Notes: generated from the letters alone by a model not told the origin. A DNA stretch of 64,000 nt from an uncultured Saprospiraceae bacterium (GCA_938016265.1 CALLWB010000017.1:1-64000); one strand, 5' to 3'. Positions 8,059 to 17,378 are shown, counted from the first letter of the stretch. Made by a program: numbers and translations.

Positions 8059-8331
8059 ATGTCTAAAATAATTATCCCTACTCCCTTGCGCAAATTCACC
8101 AATCAAACAGCAACAATACAAACAAATGGAACCACCGTTCAAGCAGCAATTGAAGAACTAGCCACTAAATTTCCCGATTTAAAACAGCATTTGTTTGACC
8201 AAAGTGGAACAATCAGGTCCTTCATTAGAATATTTGTTGGAGATGACGATATTCAATCTCTGGAAAAGGAAGCAACTAAAGTCTCTCAGCATACAATAAT
8301 CAGTATCGTACCAGCAATTGCCGGCGGCTAA
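8059..8331 (+). CDS. cysO: Ubiquitin-like sulfur carrier protein (ThiS/MoaD/CysO family)
   Basis: A 90-residue beta-grasp protein ending VPAIAGG. The terminal Gly-Gly is where the E1-like enzyme adenylates and sulfur is attached as a thiocarboxylate. The sequence (IPTPLRKFTNQ, VQAAIEELATKFPDLKQHL, SFIRIFVGDDDI) is like that of CysO and related MoaD-like proteins rather than ThiS. Its neighbours are a CysM-type synthase, a JAMM peptidase and a MoeZ-like activator, so it should donate sulfur for cysteine. A 69-base gap with no obvious hairpin separates it from the next gene. Confidence 0.85.
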   Translation: MSKIIIPTPLRKFTNQTATIQTNGTTVQAAIEELATKFPDLKQHLFDQSGTIRSFIRIFVGDDDIQSLEKEATKVSQHTIISIVPAIAGG

Positions 8332-8400
8332 ACCTAAATTGAGTCGTCAAAAAATCGAAGTACAATTAGTTTTTAAAAATTTCAATTAGGAATAAATATC

Positions 8401-9552
8401 ATGAGCAATACAACATTTTCAAAAGAAGAGCTAGAACGGTATAGCCGCCACCTTATCATCCCCGAGTTCAACATCGCGGGCCAAAGAAAATTGAAGGAGG
8501 CACGTGTGCTTGTTGTGGGTTCAGGCGGACTAGGTAGTCCTCTACTTTTATACCTGACTGCTGCAGGTGTCGGTCATATTGGAATCGTAGATTTTGATGT
8601 AGTGGACGATTCCAACTTACAAAGGCAAGTACTTTTTGGGGTAGAAAACGTAGGGAAACCTAAAGTGGAGGCCGCAAAACAACGACTAAACGGCCTAAAT
8701 CCTCATGTAGATATAAAGGTGTTCAACACCATGCTAACTTCAGAAAATGCCCTGGAGATAATGAAAGACTACGACTTGGTAGCAGATGGAACAGACAACT
8801 TCCCTACCAGATATTTAGTCAATGACGCATGCGTACTCCTTGGCATCCCCAATGTCTATGGATCAATTTTTCGGTTTGACGGACAAGTAAGCGTGTTCAA
8901 CTACACCGATGCAGATGGCCACTTAGGACCAAATTATCGTGATTTATTTCCAGAACCACCACCTCCGGGTTTAGTGCCTAGCTGCGCAGAAGGTGGAGTC
9001 ATTGGAGTTTTACCGGGTATCATTGGTAGTCTGCAGGCAAACGAAGTGATCAAAGTACTCACTGGAATCGGAAAAACATTGTCCGGCAGACTGTTTGTTT
9101 TCGATGCACTGACGTTTGAAACCAGAACGCTGAATATCTCAAAAAATCCAGACCTCCAACCGATCACCGAGCTCATCGACTACCAGCAATTCTGCGGTAT
9201 TTCTACAACTTCAAACAAACCAGAAGCCACCTCCGTAAAAGAAATTTCAGTTCAGGAACTCCATCAACTGAAAAAAACAAATACCGACTTTCAACTAATT
9301 GATGTTCGTGAACCTTACGAATATGAAATCGTGCAGATAAATGGCGAACTTATTCCACTAAATACCGTAATACAAGAGGCGGGAAGAATTTCCAAAGACA
9401 AAAAAGTGGTGATTCATTGCAGAAGTGGAAAACGAAGTGCTGATGCCATAATAGCACTAGAGAAAAATTTCGGATTTGAAAATTTATACAACTTAAAAGG
9501 AGGCGTATTGGCTTACGCCAATGAAATTGACGCTTCATTAGCAACGTATTAA
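8401..9552 (+). CDS. moeZ: E1-like adenylyltransferase/rhodanese, MoeZ type
   Basis: A 383-residue fusion. The N-terminal ThiF/MoeB domain has the nucleotide loop VVGSGGLGSP (38-47), DGTDN (129-133), and the conserved Cys 195 in PSCAEGGVIG. The C-terminal rhodanese domain (about 280-380) has the active loop HCRSGKRS with Cys 340. The two CxxC zinc motifs of many MoeB proteins are absent, as in MoeZ. It would adenylate the carrier's Gly-Gly end and transfer persulfide sulfur from the rhodanese domain to form the thiocarboxylate. As the last gene of the cysteine operon it completes the set needed for carrier-dependent cysteine synthesis. It could also serve molybdopterin or thiamine sulfuration, but no such genes are adjacent. 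Confidence 0.88.
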   Translation: MSNTTFSKEELERYSRHLIIPEFNIAGQRKLKEARVLVVGSGGLGSPLLLYLTAAGVGHIGIVDFDVVDDSNLQRQVLFGVENVGKPKVEAAKQRLNGLNPHVDIKVFNTMLTSENALEIMKDYDLVADGTDNFPTRYLVNDACVLLGIPNVYGSIFRFDGQVSVFNYTDADGHLGPNYRDLFPEPPPPGLVPSCAEGGVIGVLPGIIGSLQANEVIKVLTGIGKTLSGRLFVFDALTFETRTLNISKNPDLQPITELIDYQQFCGISTTSNKPEATSVKEISVQELHQLKKTNTDFQLIDVREPYEYEIVQINGELIPLNTVIQEAGRISKDKKVVIHCRSGKRSADAIIALEKNFGFENLYNLKGGVLAYANEIDASLATY

Positions 9553-9728
9553 GACGATTTACAAATACCCGTTTTTTTCAAAAAGAGGCTCCGTCACTTT
9601 GACTCCATTTATTGTAACAAATTCACCAAATAAGTTGATTAAGCAATAGGTGAATCACTCCAAAAATTGTGTCTACAATAATAGACAACAAGGAAATCAC
9701 TGCCAATTACTCAACAAAAATTCGATCT

Positions 9729-10868
9729 ATGAAGTTAAAGTTTATCTACACTCTGTTTTATTCAAGTTTGTTGTTCTTTATAGTACTAATGTTGATTGGC
9801 TTTAGTGCTGGTCCTGCTACACAGCAAGGCGGGAACTTTACAGGTAGCCCTACAAGTACCAACATTTGTGGCAGTTGCCATGGAAATCCTGGTTCTTTTG
9901 GGGGAGTTACAACTCTAGTTGTTATTACTGATGACTTTGGGATTCCTGTTACCGAATATGCTGCTGGTATGACTTACAACGTCAGTGTTACGGTTCTTAA
10001 CGGCTCGGGAACCCCTGCAGCTCATGGCTTTCAATGTATTGCGGTGGATGATACCAATGCGCAGGCAGGTAGTTTTTCAGCCCCACAGACAAACGTAAAA
10101 TTCGCCACTTCAGGGCAAATTCAGGTAGCAGAACACAAGAACCCCTCCCCTTCTCCGGTTTTTGAATTCAAATGGACAGCTCCAGCTGCTTTTGCAGGAG
10201 GTGCCGCAGGAGATGTCACTTTTTATTCTGCGGGAAATGCAGTAAATCTTAATTTCCAGAGAACTGGGGATTCAGGTAGTTCGGCAACTGGTTCTACAAC
10301 ACTAACTGAAGCCACACTTCCAATTGAATTGGTGTCTTTTGAAGGAATCGCGCAAGACTACAGTGTATTTTTGACTTGGTCTACTGCTTCAGAATCCAAC
10401 TCTTATCAATTTATAGTGGAACATTCGCTTGATGGTATTAATTTTCAGCCAGTGGAGACTATCCAAAGTGCTGGGAACTCCACTATTCTTACTAATTACG
10501 AATTCACACACCGCTTTCCATCTATTGGAAAGACAAACTACTATCGGCTTTTGCAGGTGGATTTGGATGGGATGAAAAGCTATTCCAGGGTGGTTCCTGT
10601 TATTCTCGATAAAAAACTAGAAGAAATCAGCGTTTTTCCTGTTCCTGCGGAAGATCTGGTAAACGTTGTTTTGCAAGTGGATCAGAAGGACGAATACCAG
10701 CTTACGATTAGTGATATGTCTGGCAAATTGCAAACTTCAAGCCTTCATCACTTAGTCCCTGGGACAAATTCGATCGAACTGCAAACGGCAGATTGGCCAA
10801 ATGGAGTTTATATATTCCAATTGACAAATTCACAACATCATTTTGTAACTCAAATAGTAAAGTTTTAA
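9729..10868 (+). CDS. Secreted choice-of-anchor V-like protein with T9SS type A sorting domain
   Basis: 379 residues from the ATG at 9729. An earlier in-frame GTG at 9669 would place 20 residues before the signal segment MKLKFIYTLFYSSLLFFIVLMLIG and is not preferred. The mature N-terminus carries GNFTGSPTSTNICGSCHGN, with a CxxCH motif, followed by a reelin-like beta-sandwich (to about 210). The motif resembles the choice-of-anchor V family. The last 80 residues (ISVFPVPAEDLVNV to FVTQIVKF) are a type A sorting domain, so the protein should cross the outer membrane by type IX secretion. The next gene is a paralogue. Whether the Cys pair binds haem or forms a disulfide cannot be read from sequence. 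Confidence 0.8.
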   Translation: MKLKFIYTLFYSSLLFFIVLMLIGFSAGPATQQGGNFTGSPTSTNICGSCHGNPGSFGGVTTLVVITDDFGIPVTEYAAGMTYNVSVTVLNGSGTPAAHGFQCIAVDDTNAQAGSFSAPQTNVKFATSGQIQVAEHKNPSPSPVFEFKWTAPAAFAGGAAGDVTFYSAGNAVNLNFQRTGDSGSSATGSTTLTEATLPIELVSFEGIAQDYSVFLTWSTASESNSYQFIVEHSLDGINFQPVETIQSAGNSTILTNYEFTHRFPSIGKTNYYRLLQVDLDGMKSYSRVVPVILDKKLEEISVFPVPAEDLVNVVLQVDQKDEYQLTISDMSGKLQTSSLHHLVPGTNSIELQTADWPNGVYIFQLTNSQHHFVTQIVKF

Positions 10869-10946
10869 ACATTGTAAATAGACTGTTTATTTTATTAGTT
10901 TACCACCAACATTCACAAATTCCTTTTCATTTTAATAATCATCGTT

Positions 10947-12101
10947 ATGAGGCACATTTACAGACTATTTTTTTGCGCCATTACCTATTTTCTTCTAATT
11001 AGTTTTGCTGGAGGACCGGCTTCTACAAATTTTGGAGACTATACCGGAAGCCCTGATTCCGATGGAACGTGTGCAAATTGCCATGGTGCAATCCCAGTAT
11101 TTGGTGTAGTCACGGCTTCGATAGAATTTATAGACAAAGCAACAGGATTGGAGGTGACAGAATGGCTTTCTGGAGGAATGTATCAAATCCGAATTACCGT
11201 AAATAATACGGTAGGGACACCATTAGGATATGGATTTCAGTCCTCTGTTTATTTTGAAAACGAAGCAGCTTCAATTACTGCTCCCTCGACAAACGTGCAG
11301 ATCGCGGAATATAACTTCGGCATTCAAAAATACATTGCGGAGCACACTAGCCTATCCCCAAATCCTGTTTTCTCCTATGAATGGCACGCTCCAATTATTG
11401 CCTTGCAACCCAATAACCCCGTTTCAAAGCAAGCCACCACAGTTACCATTTATGCGACTGGTAATGCCTTGAATGGGAACGGAAACAATTCAGGGGATAC
11501 TGGCAGCACAGCACCTACGGTGCTCAATATACCATATGGTGGTCTGCTGAATGTCGAACTCAACTCCTTCACAGGAGAAGCCGTAGAATACAAGTCTCAA
11601 CTAAACTGGAGTACCACCACAGAAACCAACAATGATCACTTCGCTATTGAGCATTCATTGGATGGAAATGATTTTAATCCTATTGGAATGATTCAAGGAG
11701 TCGGCACAACTACAGAAGAACAGCACTATGAGTTTTTGCATGCACGTCCTGCAAATGGACAAATCAACTACTACCGCCTAAAAATTGTAGACACTGATGG
11801 CGCTTATACGTATTCAGCAACCATTTCAATTGACATCAAACAAAAAAGTCCGCATCCGATAACTATATTCCCAATTCCAGCCAACGACATCGTAACCATT
11901 GATATTCGCGCGGATGAACCAACGGCCTACCAAATACAAATTTCTGATTCATCTGGTAAGGTAATTTCAAGTAATAAATCTTTGATAAAAACTGGCTTCA
12001 ATCAAATTGAGATTCAAACAGCATCGTGGCCAAACGGTATTTACATTGTGCATCTTACTAGTACCAGTGAAAAATTTGTACGTCAAATAATTAAGCTTTA
12101 A
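10947..12101 (+). CDS. Secreted choice-of-anchor V-like protein with T9SS type A sorting domain (paralogue)
   Basis: 384 residues. The signal peptide is MRHIYRLFFCAITYFLLISF. The mature start GDYTGSPDSDGTCANCHGA parallels the preceding gene, including the CxxCH motif, and the middle and end align throughout (ELNSFTGEA... VELVSFEGIA; FPIPANDIVTI; ASWPNGIYIVHLT). It ends with a type A sorting domain (FVRQIIKL). The pair arose by tandem duplication, with 78 bases between them. Its function is probably at the cell surface and is otherwise unknown. Confidence 0.8.
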   Translation: MRHIYRLFFCAITYFLLISFAGGPASTNFGDYTGSPDSDGTCANCHGAIPVFGVVTASIEFIDKATGLEVTEWLSGGMYQIRITVNNTVGTPLGYGFQSSVYFENEAASITAPSTNVQIAEYNFGIQKYIAEHTSLSPNPVFSYEWHAPIIALQPNNPVSKQATTVTIYATGNALNGNGNNSGDTGSTAPTVLNIPYGGLLNVELNSFTGEAVEYKSQLNWSTTTETNNDHFAIEHSLDGNDFNPIGMIQGVGTTTEEQHYEFLHARPANGQINYYRLKIVDTDGAYTYSATISIDIKQKSPHPITIFPIPANDIVTIDIRADEPTAYQIQISDSSGKVISSNKSLIKTGFNQIEIQTASWPNGIYIVHLTSTSEKFVRQIIKL

Positions 12102-12282
12102 CAATGCGCCTTTTTGTGTTTGAATAAGAAGTCGGAAAGATTCAATGAATAAGAAACAAACCATTTTAACTAATAGACACTCAGGCAAATAAATCACAAA
12201 TTTAAGTCGGGTTTTAGGAATAACAATCTGAATTATTTCCTAGATAAAATAGTAAATTAGGGGTAGCCTAATTACAATATCT

Positions 12283-15270
12283 ATGAAAAATTTCATCTCG
12301 TTTTTCCTATTAATATTCTCTTGTTCATTCTGTGTTGCACAAGAACATGTGCCAGATGGAAATACTTCCTTATTACTACATTTCAATAATAATACATGGG
12401 GGACCTCCGGAGAATCTCCTACTTCACAAACAAGTATTGGGTATACCGGTGGTGTATTCAACAATGCAATAAACTACAGCGCTGCCAGTATCTTGACTTA
12501 TTCAGCATCCAATAACCTACAAGCATCTGCAGGCACATTTGAAGCATGGGTCAAACCAAACTGGAACGGCAATGATGGACAAGACCACTACCTGGCATCC
12601 TGGGGAGGAGCTGGCGGAATGCTTATCGGGAAAGACGGTGGCAACTACCTAAAAATAATTGTAAATCGATACGGTGCATCTGGGGGCAATCCTGAGAAAG
12701 GTGCAGGCTATAACATATCCAGTTGGGCAGCAGGGCAATGGTACCACATCGCCTGCACATGGTCAGCTTCCGAACTAAAATTGTATGTAAACGGTTCGTT
12801 GGTGAGTCAGTCAACTGTCGGATTTTCACTGCCAGCAGTCACCAGCTCCACCTTCCATATCGGATCAGACAACGGTAACTCCAAATTCAACGCAGCAATT
12901 GAAGAGTTGAGGATAAGCAATAGCGTACGGTCAGCCACTGAAATATCCCAAAGTTTTCAAAATGGAAGTCAGATAACCGGAATAGTTGTTAATGATAATA
13001 ATGTGGAATTGTACCCTACCTGGAGATATAAACCAGACTTGTCTATTGTAAATGCAAATGGCACATTCCCAGTAAGTCCCTCAGAATTTACATGGACTAC
13101 TTCCAATACCAACATCGCTTACGTCGCCACAAACGGTGATGTAATTGCCGTAGCCCCCGGTACAGTAATCTTAACCGCTACAAAGGCCGGTTTTACCGTC
13201 TCGCTAACCATAATCGTCAAATCACCGGCAGCAACAGTTCAAAATGTCAATCAGATGGATCCATTCCTTAAAAAACCAGCCGATTGCTACAAGGAATTGA
13301 TGAGAGTCGTCATCCTAAATTATCTCCCAACAATCAATGCAGTAAATCTTGACCTTAGTGAAACAGGACCAATCCCTGGACCGAATCCAATGCCTCTTTC
13401 TACTATCGAAAACACTATAACGACCAACAATATACAGCTCAAGCATATGCTGGAAGAACGTAGTAAATTTCATGGATACAAAGATCCAACTGCAGCCCCT
13501 TATCTTGGCTATCAAGTCATTGACTATATCAACATTTATGAGCCAATGCCCCGGTATAAAGATATCAATCAGCTAGACGGTACAAAATCAAAATTGATCG
13601 ACTATCAGAATATGAGTGATCGGTTCAATTGGCAACACTATATCGAGACCCTGGATGTCGATGAATTTTGGATTTGGGGATACCACACCAATGAAGTCGT
13701 AGGATGGGAATCTAATATGTCCAGCCCAACCACTGGCGATATTTCCAACAGTGACCGGGATAATACCGACCTTCCAATCTTCAACAAAACGTACATGGCC
13801 TATTGGTTTAACTATTCCAGGACACCTAATCTTCATAATCAAGGACACCAGCTGGAATCAATTTTCAGCCATATCAATAACAATATGTTTTGGGGCAATT
13901 TTGTAGGCTCGGTAAATGGGGCACCACCACTAGGCAGAGCTGGAGACACCCATCGCCCACCAAATACTACGGTAGGTTACGACTATTTCAACACCACGCT
14001 CGTCGCAAGCGACATTGAAAACTGGCACCCTAATGGCGGCCCAACCAAATTAATAAACACCAACACCTGGGGCAACTTGGACTACAATTGGCCCTACGGC
14101 ATTGCACCAATTGGCGAGCAGGAAGCCAACTACTATATATACTGGATGCAAAATATGCCCGGTTATGAAAACAACATTCTCTACAACGGTTTTGAAATGA
14201 ATAACTGGTGGGAATACATAGCCGATTGGGATAATGCACACTTGGAAGATTTATTTGTTCCGGTAGACAATTCTACTCCAATAAATTACGACTTATACCT
14301 TGATATTGTTTTTGATAATTTTGCAGAGGACATCTCCTGGGATGTAAGGAATGACAACAATGACATCATAGCCAGTGGTTTTCGCTACCAGAATGGTCTG
14401 GTTTCTACCACCGAATATATCTGTTTTGAACCCGGATGTTTTACCCTCAATATATATGATAGTTATGGAGATGGTCTTTGTTGTACGAATGGGAATGGTT
14501 CCTACATTTTATATGATGTGAATGGAGTGGTTTATACCAATGGAGCGACCTTTGGCTTTCAGGATACCAAGCAGTTTTGTGTCCCGGAATATTTGGAAGT
14601 CCGTGCTAAAGTCAATCTGGAAGGCCCATTCAACTCTGCCACTGGGACAATGTTTGATCAGCTCCGCGCCTCCAACAATTTACCGGTATCAGAACCCTAT
14701 TCTGCATTAGGCTTCACCTACGTCAATCAGCCAAACGGAGAGACAACAGACAATGCCTCTGTTTTTAATGTAGCTGGAAACAATGCGATTGTCGACTGGA
14801 TCTTTCTGGAGATTAGACCTACTCTTACTCCTACCTTTATCGTAAGTAGTCGGTCTGCCCTACTCCAACGAGATGGAGATATTGTGGAGGTAGATGGCGT
14901 TTCTCCTGTCCGATTTGATGGATTGGCAGGTGGAACTTACCACTTGGCAGTCAGACATCGGAATCATCTGGGAGCGATGGCAACTAATGTTGTTTTGGAT
15001 CGACAAGGTTCCAATCTTATAGATTTCACAAGCCCGACAACTACTGTCTACGGCAACAACGCCCAAGTCAATCGAAACGGAGAACTGTGTCTCTGGGCAG
15101 GAAATACAACTTATGATGCTCAAATTGATGCCTCTGACAGAAGCACTACCTGGAATCTTAGAAATCAATCCGGCTATCTCCAAGTGGATTGTAGTTTGGA
15201 TGGAGTTTCTGATGCTGGAGACCGCAGTATTACCTGGAATAATCGGAATATTGCTGAGCAACTTCCTTAG
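12283..15270 (+). CDS. Large secreted LamG/Ig-like protein with dockerin-like C-terminus
   Basis: 995 residues. The signal peptide is MKNFISFFLLIFSCSFCVAQ. A LamG/concanavalin-like domain spans about 25-225 (GTFEAWVKPNW, WYHIACTW, LYVNG), a Big2 Ig-like domain about 232-313, and an unrecognised domain about 325-660 with WIWGYH, HNQGHQLESIF and NNWWEYIADWD. A domain at about 665-770 carries the recurrent DSYGDGLCCTNGNGSY motif seen in bacteroidotal secreted proteins. The last 225 residues match the C-terminal module of the S8 protease at 267-4541 (VNLEGPF, VDWIFLEIR, RHRNHLGAM, LWAGN) and end in two Asp-rich loops. There is no type A sorting domain. LamG suggests glycan or protein binding. Confidence 0.85.
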   Translation: MKNFISFFLLIFSCSFCVAQEHVPDGNTSLLLHFNNNTWGTSGESPTSQTSIGYTGGVFNNAINYSAASILTYSASNNLQASAGTFEAWVKPNWNGNDGQDHYLASWGGAGGMLIGKDGGNYLKIIVNRYGASGGNPEKGAGYNISSWAAGQWYHIACTWSASELKLYVNGSLVSQSTVGFSLPAVTSSTFHIGSDNGNSKFNAAIEELRISNSVRSATEISQSFQNGSQITGIVVNDNNVELYPTWRYKPDLSIVNANGTFPVSPSEFTWTTSNTNIAYVATNGDVIAVAPGTVILTATKAGFTVSLTIIVKSPAATVQNVNQMDPFLKKPADCYKELMRVVILNYLPTINAVNLDLSETGPIPGPNPMPLSTIENTITTNNIQLKHMLEERSKFHGYKDPTAAPYLGYQVIDYINIYEPMPRYKDINQLDGTKSKLIDYQNMSDRFNWQHYIETLDVDEFWIWGYHTNEVVGWESNMSSPTTGDISNSDRDNTDLPIFNKTYMAYWFNYSRTPNLHNQGHQLESIFSHINNNMFWGNFVGSVNGAPPLGRAGDTHRPPNTTVGYDYFNTTLVASDIENWHPNGGPTKLINTNTWGNLDYNWPYGIAPIGEQEANYYIYWMQNMPGYENNILYNGFEMNNWWEYIADWDNAHLEDLFVPVDNSTPINYDLYLDIVFDNFAEDISWDVRNDNNDIIASGFRYQNGLVSTTEYICFEPGCFTLNIYDSYGDGLCCTNGNGSYILYDVNGVVYTNGATFGFQDTKQFCVPEYLEVRAKVNLEGPFNSATGTMFDQLRASNNLPVSEPYSALGFTYVNQPNGETTDNASVFNVAGNNAIVDWIFLEIRPTLTPTFIVSSRSALLQRDGDIVEVDGVSPVRFDGLAGGTYHLAVRHRNHLGAMATNVVLDRQGSNLIDFTSPTTTVYGNNAQVNRNGELCLWAGNTTYDAQIDASDRSTTWNLRNQSGYLQVDCSLDGVSDAGDRSITWNNRNIAEQLP

Positions 15271-15418
15271 TCAATTCCAACCTTTACCAACAAACATATA
15301 TGGCTGCGAAGCACACATAAACCCCTAACAAACAACACATTTTGCTGCGAATAAACTTCGAAAATCCAAATATTATGTTATCTTAGTAAAGCAAATTCCT
15401 AATTTACAAAATGAGTCT

Positions 15419-16420
15419 ATGAAAAATGCTTCTACGAAATATATAATGATGGTTTTAATGAGCTCTTTTTGTCTATTTGGTTCCGCACAAAACCTTGTTC
15501 CAAATCCTGGATATGAGACAGGCGGATGTCCAAACACATTTAATGGAGGCCTAGGCTACAACGGTGCATTTCCTACATCATGGTCCGTTTTCCCTTCAAT
15601 AACTACTTTGAATGGCCCAGCAACAACAGACTATCTCAAGACAGGATGTTATACTGGTTTATGTGCCAGCAGTTCTCCTCACACCGGAAACGCCTGGATA
15701 GGAGGCTATGGCAATCATTTCAACGGTGCTTGCTTTGGTACTTGTAATCCGAAATTCTATGGAGAAGGAATAAAAGCTGGCCTTACTTCTAATTTAACCC
15801 CTGGAAGTACTTACACTGTTTCGATTTGGGTCCGACATGCTGCTGGTTCTAGTTGTGATAATGGTCAGATCTCCTCAACATCTGGATTGGGAATTTGGTT
15901 TTTTAATTCAAGTGCACCACCAGCAGAATATGGATGTAATGAAGGAGGTTTTTATATACAGTGCGGGTATAGTCTTGTAACAACGCCGCCTCAGCTGACA
16001 ATTCCAACAAATACAATTTCTGGCACTTACCAACAATATACTTTCAGTTATGTGTCTACAGGTACATTTAATAGGATCGGTATTAGTCCTTATTTTGGTG
16101 GAACAACCGTAGTAAACAGATATTACAATTGGGACGATGTTTCTGTAGAATTGGATGCTCCGTGTGGCTCCTGCGCTTTAAGCGGACTTGGCAGTACATG
16201 GAGGTGGACGGGCTGCGTTAGTACAGATTGGTTTGAAGCTTGTAATTGGGATCGGCAAAGCGTACCAACTACCGCCTCCAATGTTGTCATCCCGAATGTT
16301 ACTAATGATCCATCCATTAATGGTGGAACTGCAAATTGCTATGACTTGACCATTCAACCAGGTGGTTTGGTAAATTTACACAGCGCAACTGGTGGGATTT
16401 TGAATGTTGTGAAACCATAA
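15419..16420 (+). CDS. Secreted carbohydrate-binding-like protein without a recognisable sorting tail
   Basis: 333 residues with signal peptide MKNASTKYIMMVLMSSFCLFGSAQ. Residues about 25-240 form a jelly-roll of the kind that starts NLVPNPGYE, common in bacteroidotal binding modules. Residues about 255-333 match the start of a widespread domain (WRWTGCVSTDWFEACNWD, VPTTASNVVIPN) that usually continues into a longer beta-helical stretch and a C-terminal sorting domain. Here the protein stops at LNVVKP. It may therefore be a shortened member, or it may be released to the periplasm. The ligand is unknown. Confidence 0.75.
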   Translation: MKNASTKYIMMVLMSSFCLFGSAQNLVPNPGYETGGCPNTFNGGLGYNGAFPTSWSVFPSITTLNGPATTDYLKTGCYTGLCASSSPHTGNAWIGGYGNHFNGACFGTCNPKFYGEGIKAGLTSNLTPGSTYTVSIWVRHAAGSSCDNGQISSTSGLGIWFFNSSAPPAEYGCNEGGFYIQCGYSLVTTPPQLTIPTNTISGTYQQYTFSYVSTGTFNRIGISPYFGGTTVVNRYYNWDDVSVELDAPCGSCALSGLGSTWRWTGCVSTDWFEACNWDRQSVPTTASNVVIPNVTNDPSINGGTANCYDLTIQPGGLVNLHSATGGILNVVKP

Positions 16421-16456
16421 ATTTAATTTTTAAGAAAGAGGGTTTGAAAAACTAGC

Positions 16457-17302
16457 TTAAATTCCATTTCCTTCAGCAATAAATAGCGGTAAATTTGAAG
16501 TAGGAATGATCGCTTGTTTCCAGGCAATATCGAATAATGTTTGAACGGCTTCTCGTCCTTTCTCGCCAAGATCTACGGTATAATCATTGACGTAAAGTTT
16601 GATGTGTTTGAACATTACCTCTTCCTCCATTTCCTGGGCGTGTTGCCGCACAAAGTCCTTGGTCGCTGTTGGGTTGTTTAGGGCATACTCGACACTTCTT
16701 CTCATCACTCGATTTACTTTTTGCTGTATTTCTAAGGGTTGATTTCTGTCTACAACAATGCCACCAAGTGGTATGGGGAGTTTTGTTTTTTGCTCCCAGA
16801 ATTCGCCCAGGTCTATTATTTTGCGAAGGCCTTTTTCTTGGTAGGTAAACCGATTTTCATGGATGATGAGGCCTGCTTGTGCACTTTCGTGAATGACCAT
16901 CGGTTCTATTTCTGAGAAGAGCACTGCTTTTTTGTTGGTTGCTGCCGGGAAGGCCAAGCTTAATAAAAAATTGGCAGTGGTGTATTTTCCTGGTATTACA
17001 ATGGATAATTGGTCTACTTCTTTTTGTGAATACGTATTTTTTGAAATCAGCAATGGTCCACAATTATTCCCTAGCGCGCTCCCAGCATTCAACAACACGT
17101 ACTTGTCAATGAGATAAGCGTAGGCATGATAACTCAGTTTCGTAATATCCAATTTCCCTTGAAACGCCATTTTGTTTAATGCCTCCACATCTTCCATCAC
17201 CACCTCAAACTCCAAACCTTCTGTATCAATTTTATTGTGGATCATTCCATCAAAAATAAAAGTGTCATTCGGACAAGGAGAAAAACCTAATGTTAATTTC
17301 AT
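16457..17302 (-). CDS. mqnD: 1,4-dihydroxy-6-naphthoate synthase
   Basis: 281 residues from the ATG at 17302, which gives the canonical start MKLTLGFSPCPNDTFIF; a longer in-frame ORF adds 26 residues with no family similarity. MqnD makes 1,4-dihydroxy-6-naphthoate from cyclic de-hypoxanthinylfutalosine in the futalosine route to menaquinone. Matching features are LDITKLSYHAYAY, ALGNNCGPLLIS and IIHENRFTY. Other mqn genes are not in the window. It faces the upstream secreted-protein gene convergently with a 36-base gap. Confidence 0.92.
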   Translation of the reverse strand: MKLTLGFSPCPNDTFIFDGMIHNKIDTEGLEFEVVMEDVEALNKMAFQGKLDITKLSYHAYAYLIDKYVLLNAGSALGNNCGPLLISKNTYSQKEVDQLSIVIPGKYTTANFLLSLAFPAATNKKAVLFSEIEPMVIHESAQAGLIIHENRFTYQEKGLRKIIDLGEFWEQKTKLPIPLGGIVVDRNQPLEIQQKVNRVMRRSVEYALNNPTATKDFVRQHAQEMEEEVMFKHIKLYVNDYTVDLGEKGREAVQTLFDIAWKQAIIPTSNLPLFIAEGNGI

Positions 17303-17378
17303 CTTTTGTTTAATTACTAAGTTATTACTTGATTGAGCTATTAAGTTGATTAAGTTTTCAAGATATCGTCCAATTATC

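Noticed and set aside
14860-15261. 133-codon reverse ORF inside the LamG protein gene
   Set aside because: It is a shadow of the conserved C-terminal module on the other strand; its product has no recognisable feature.
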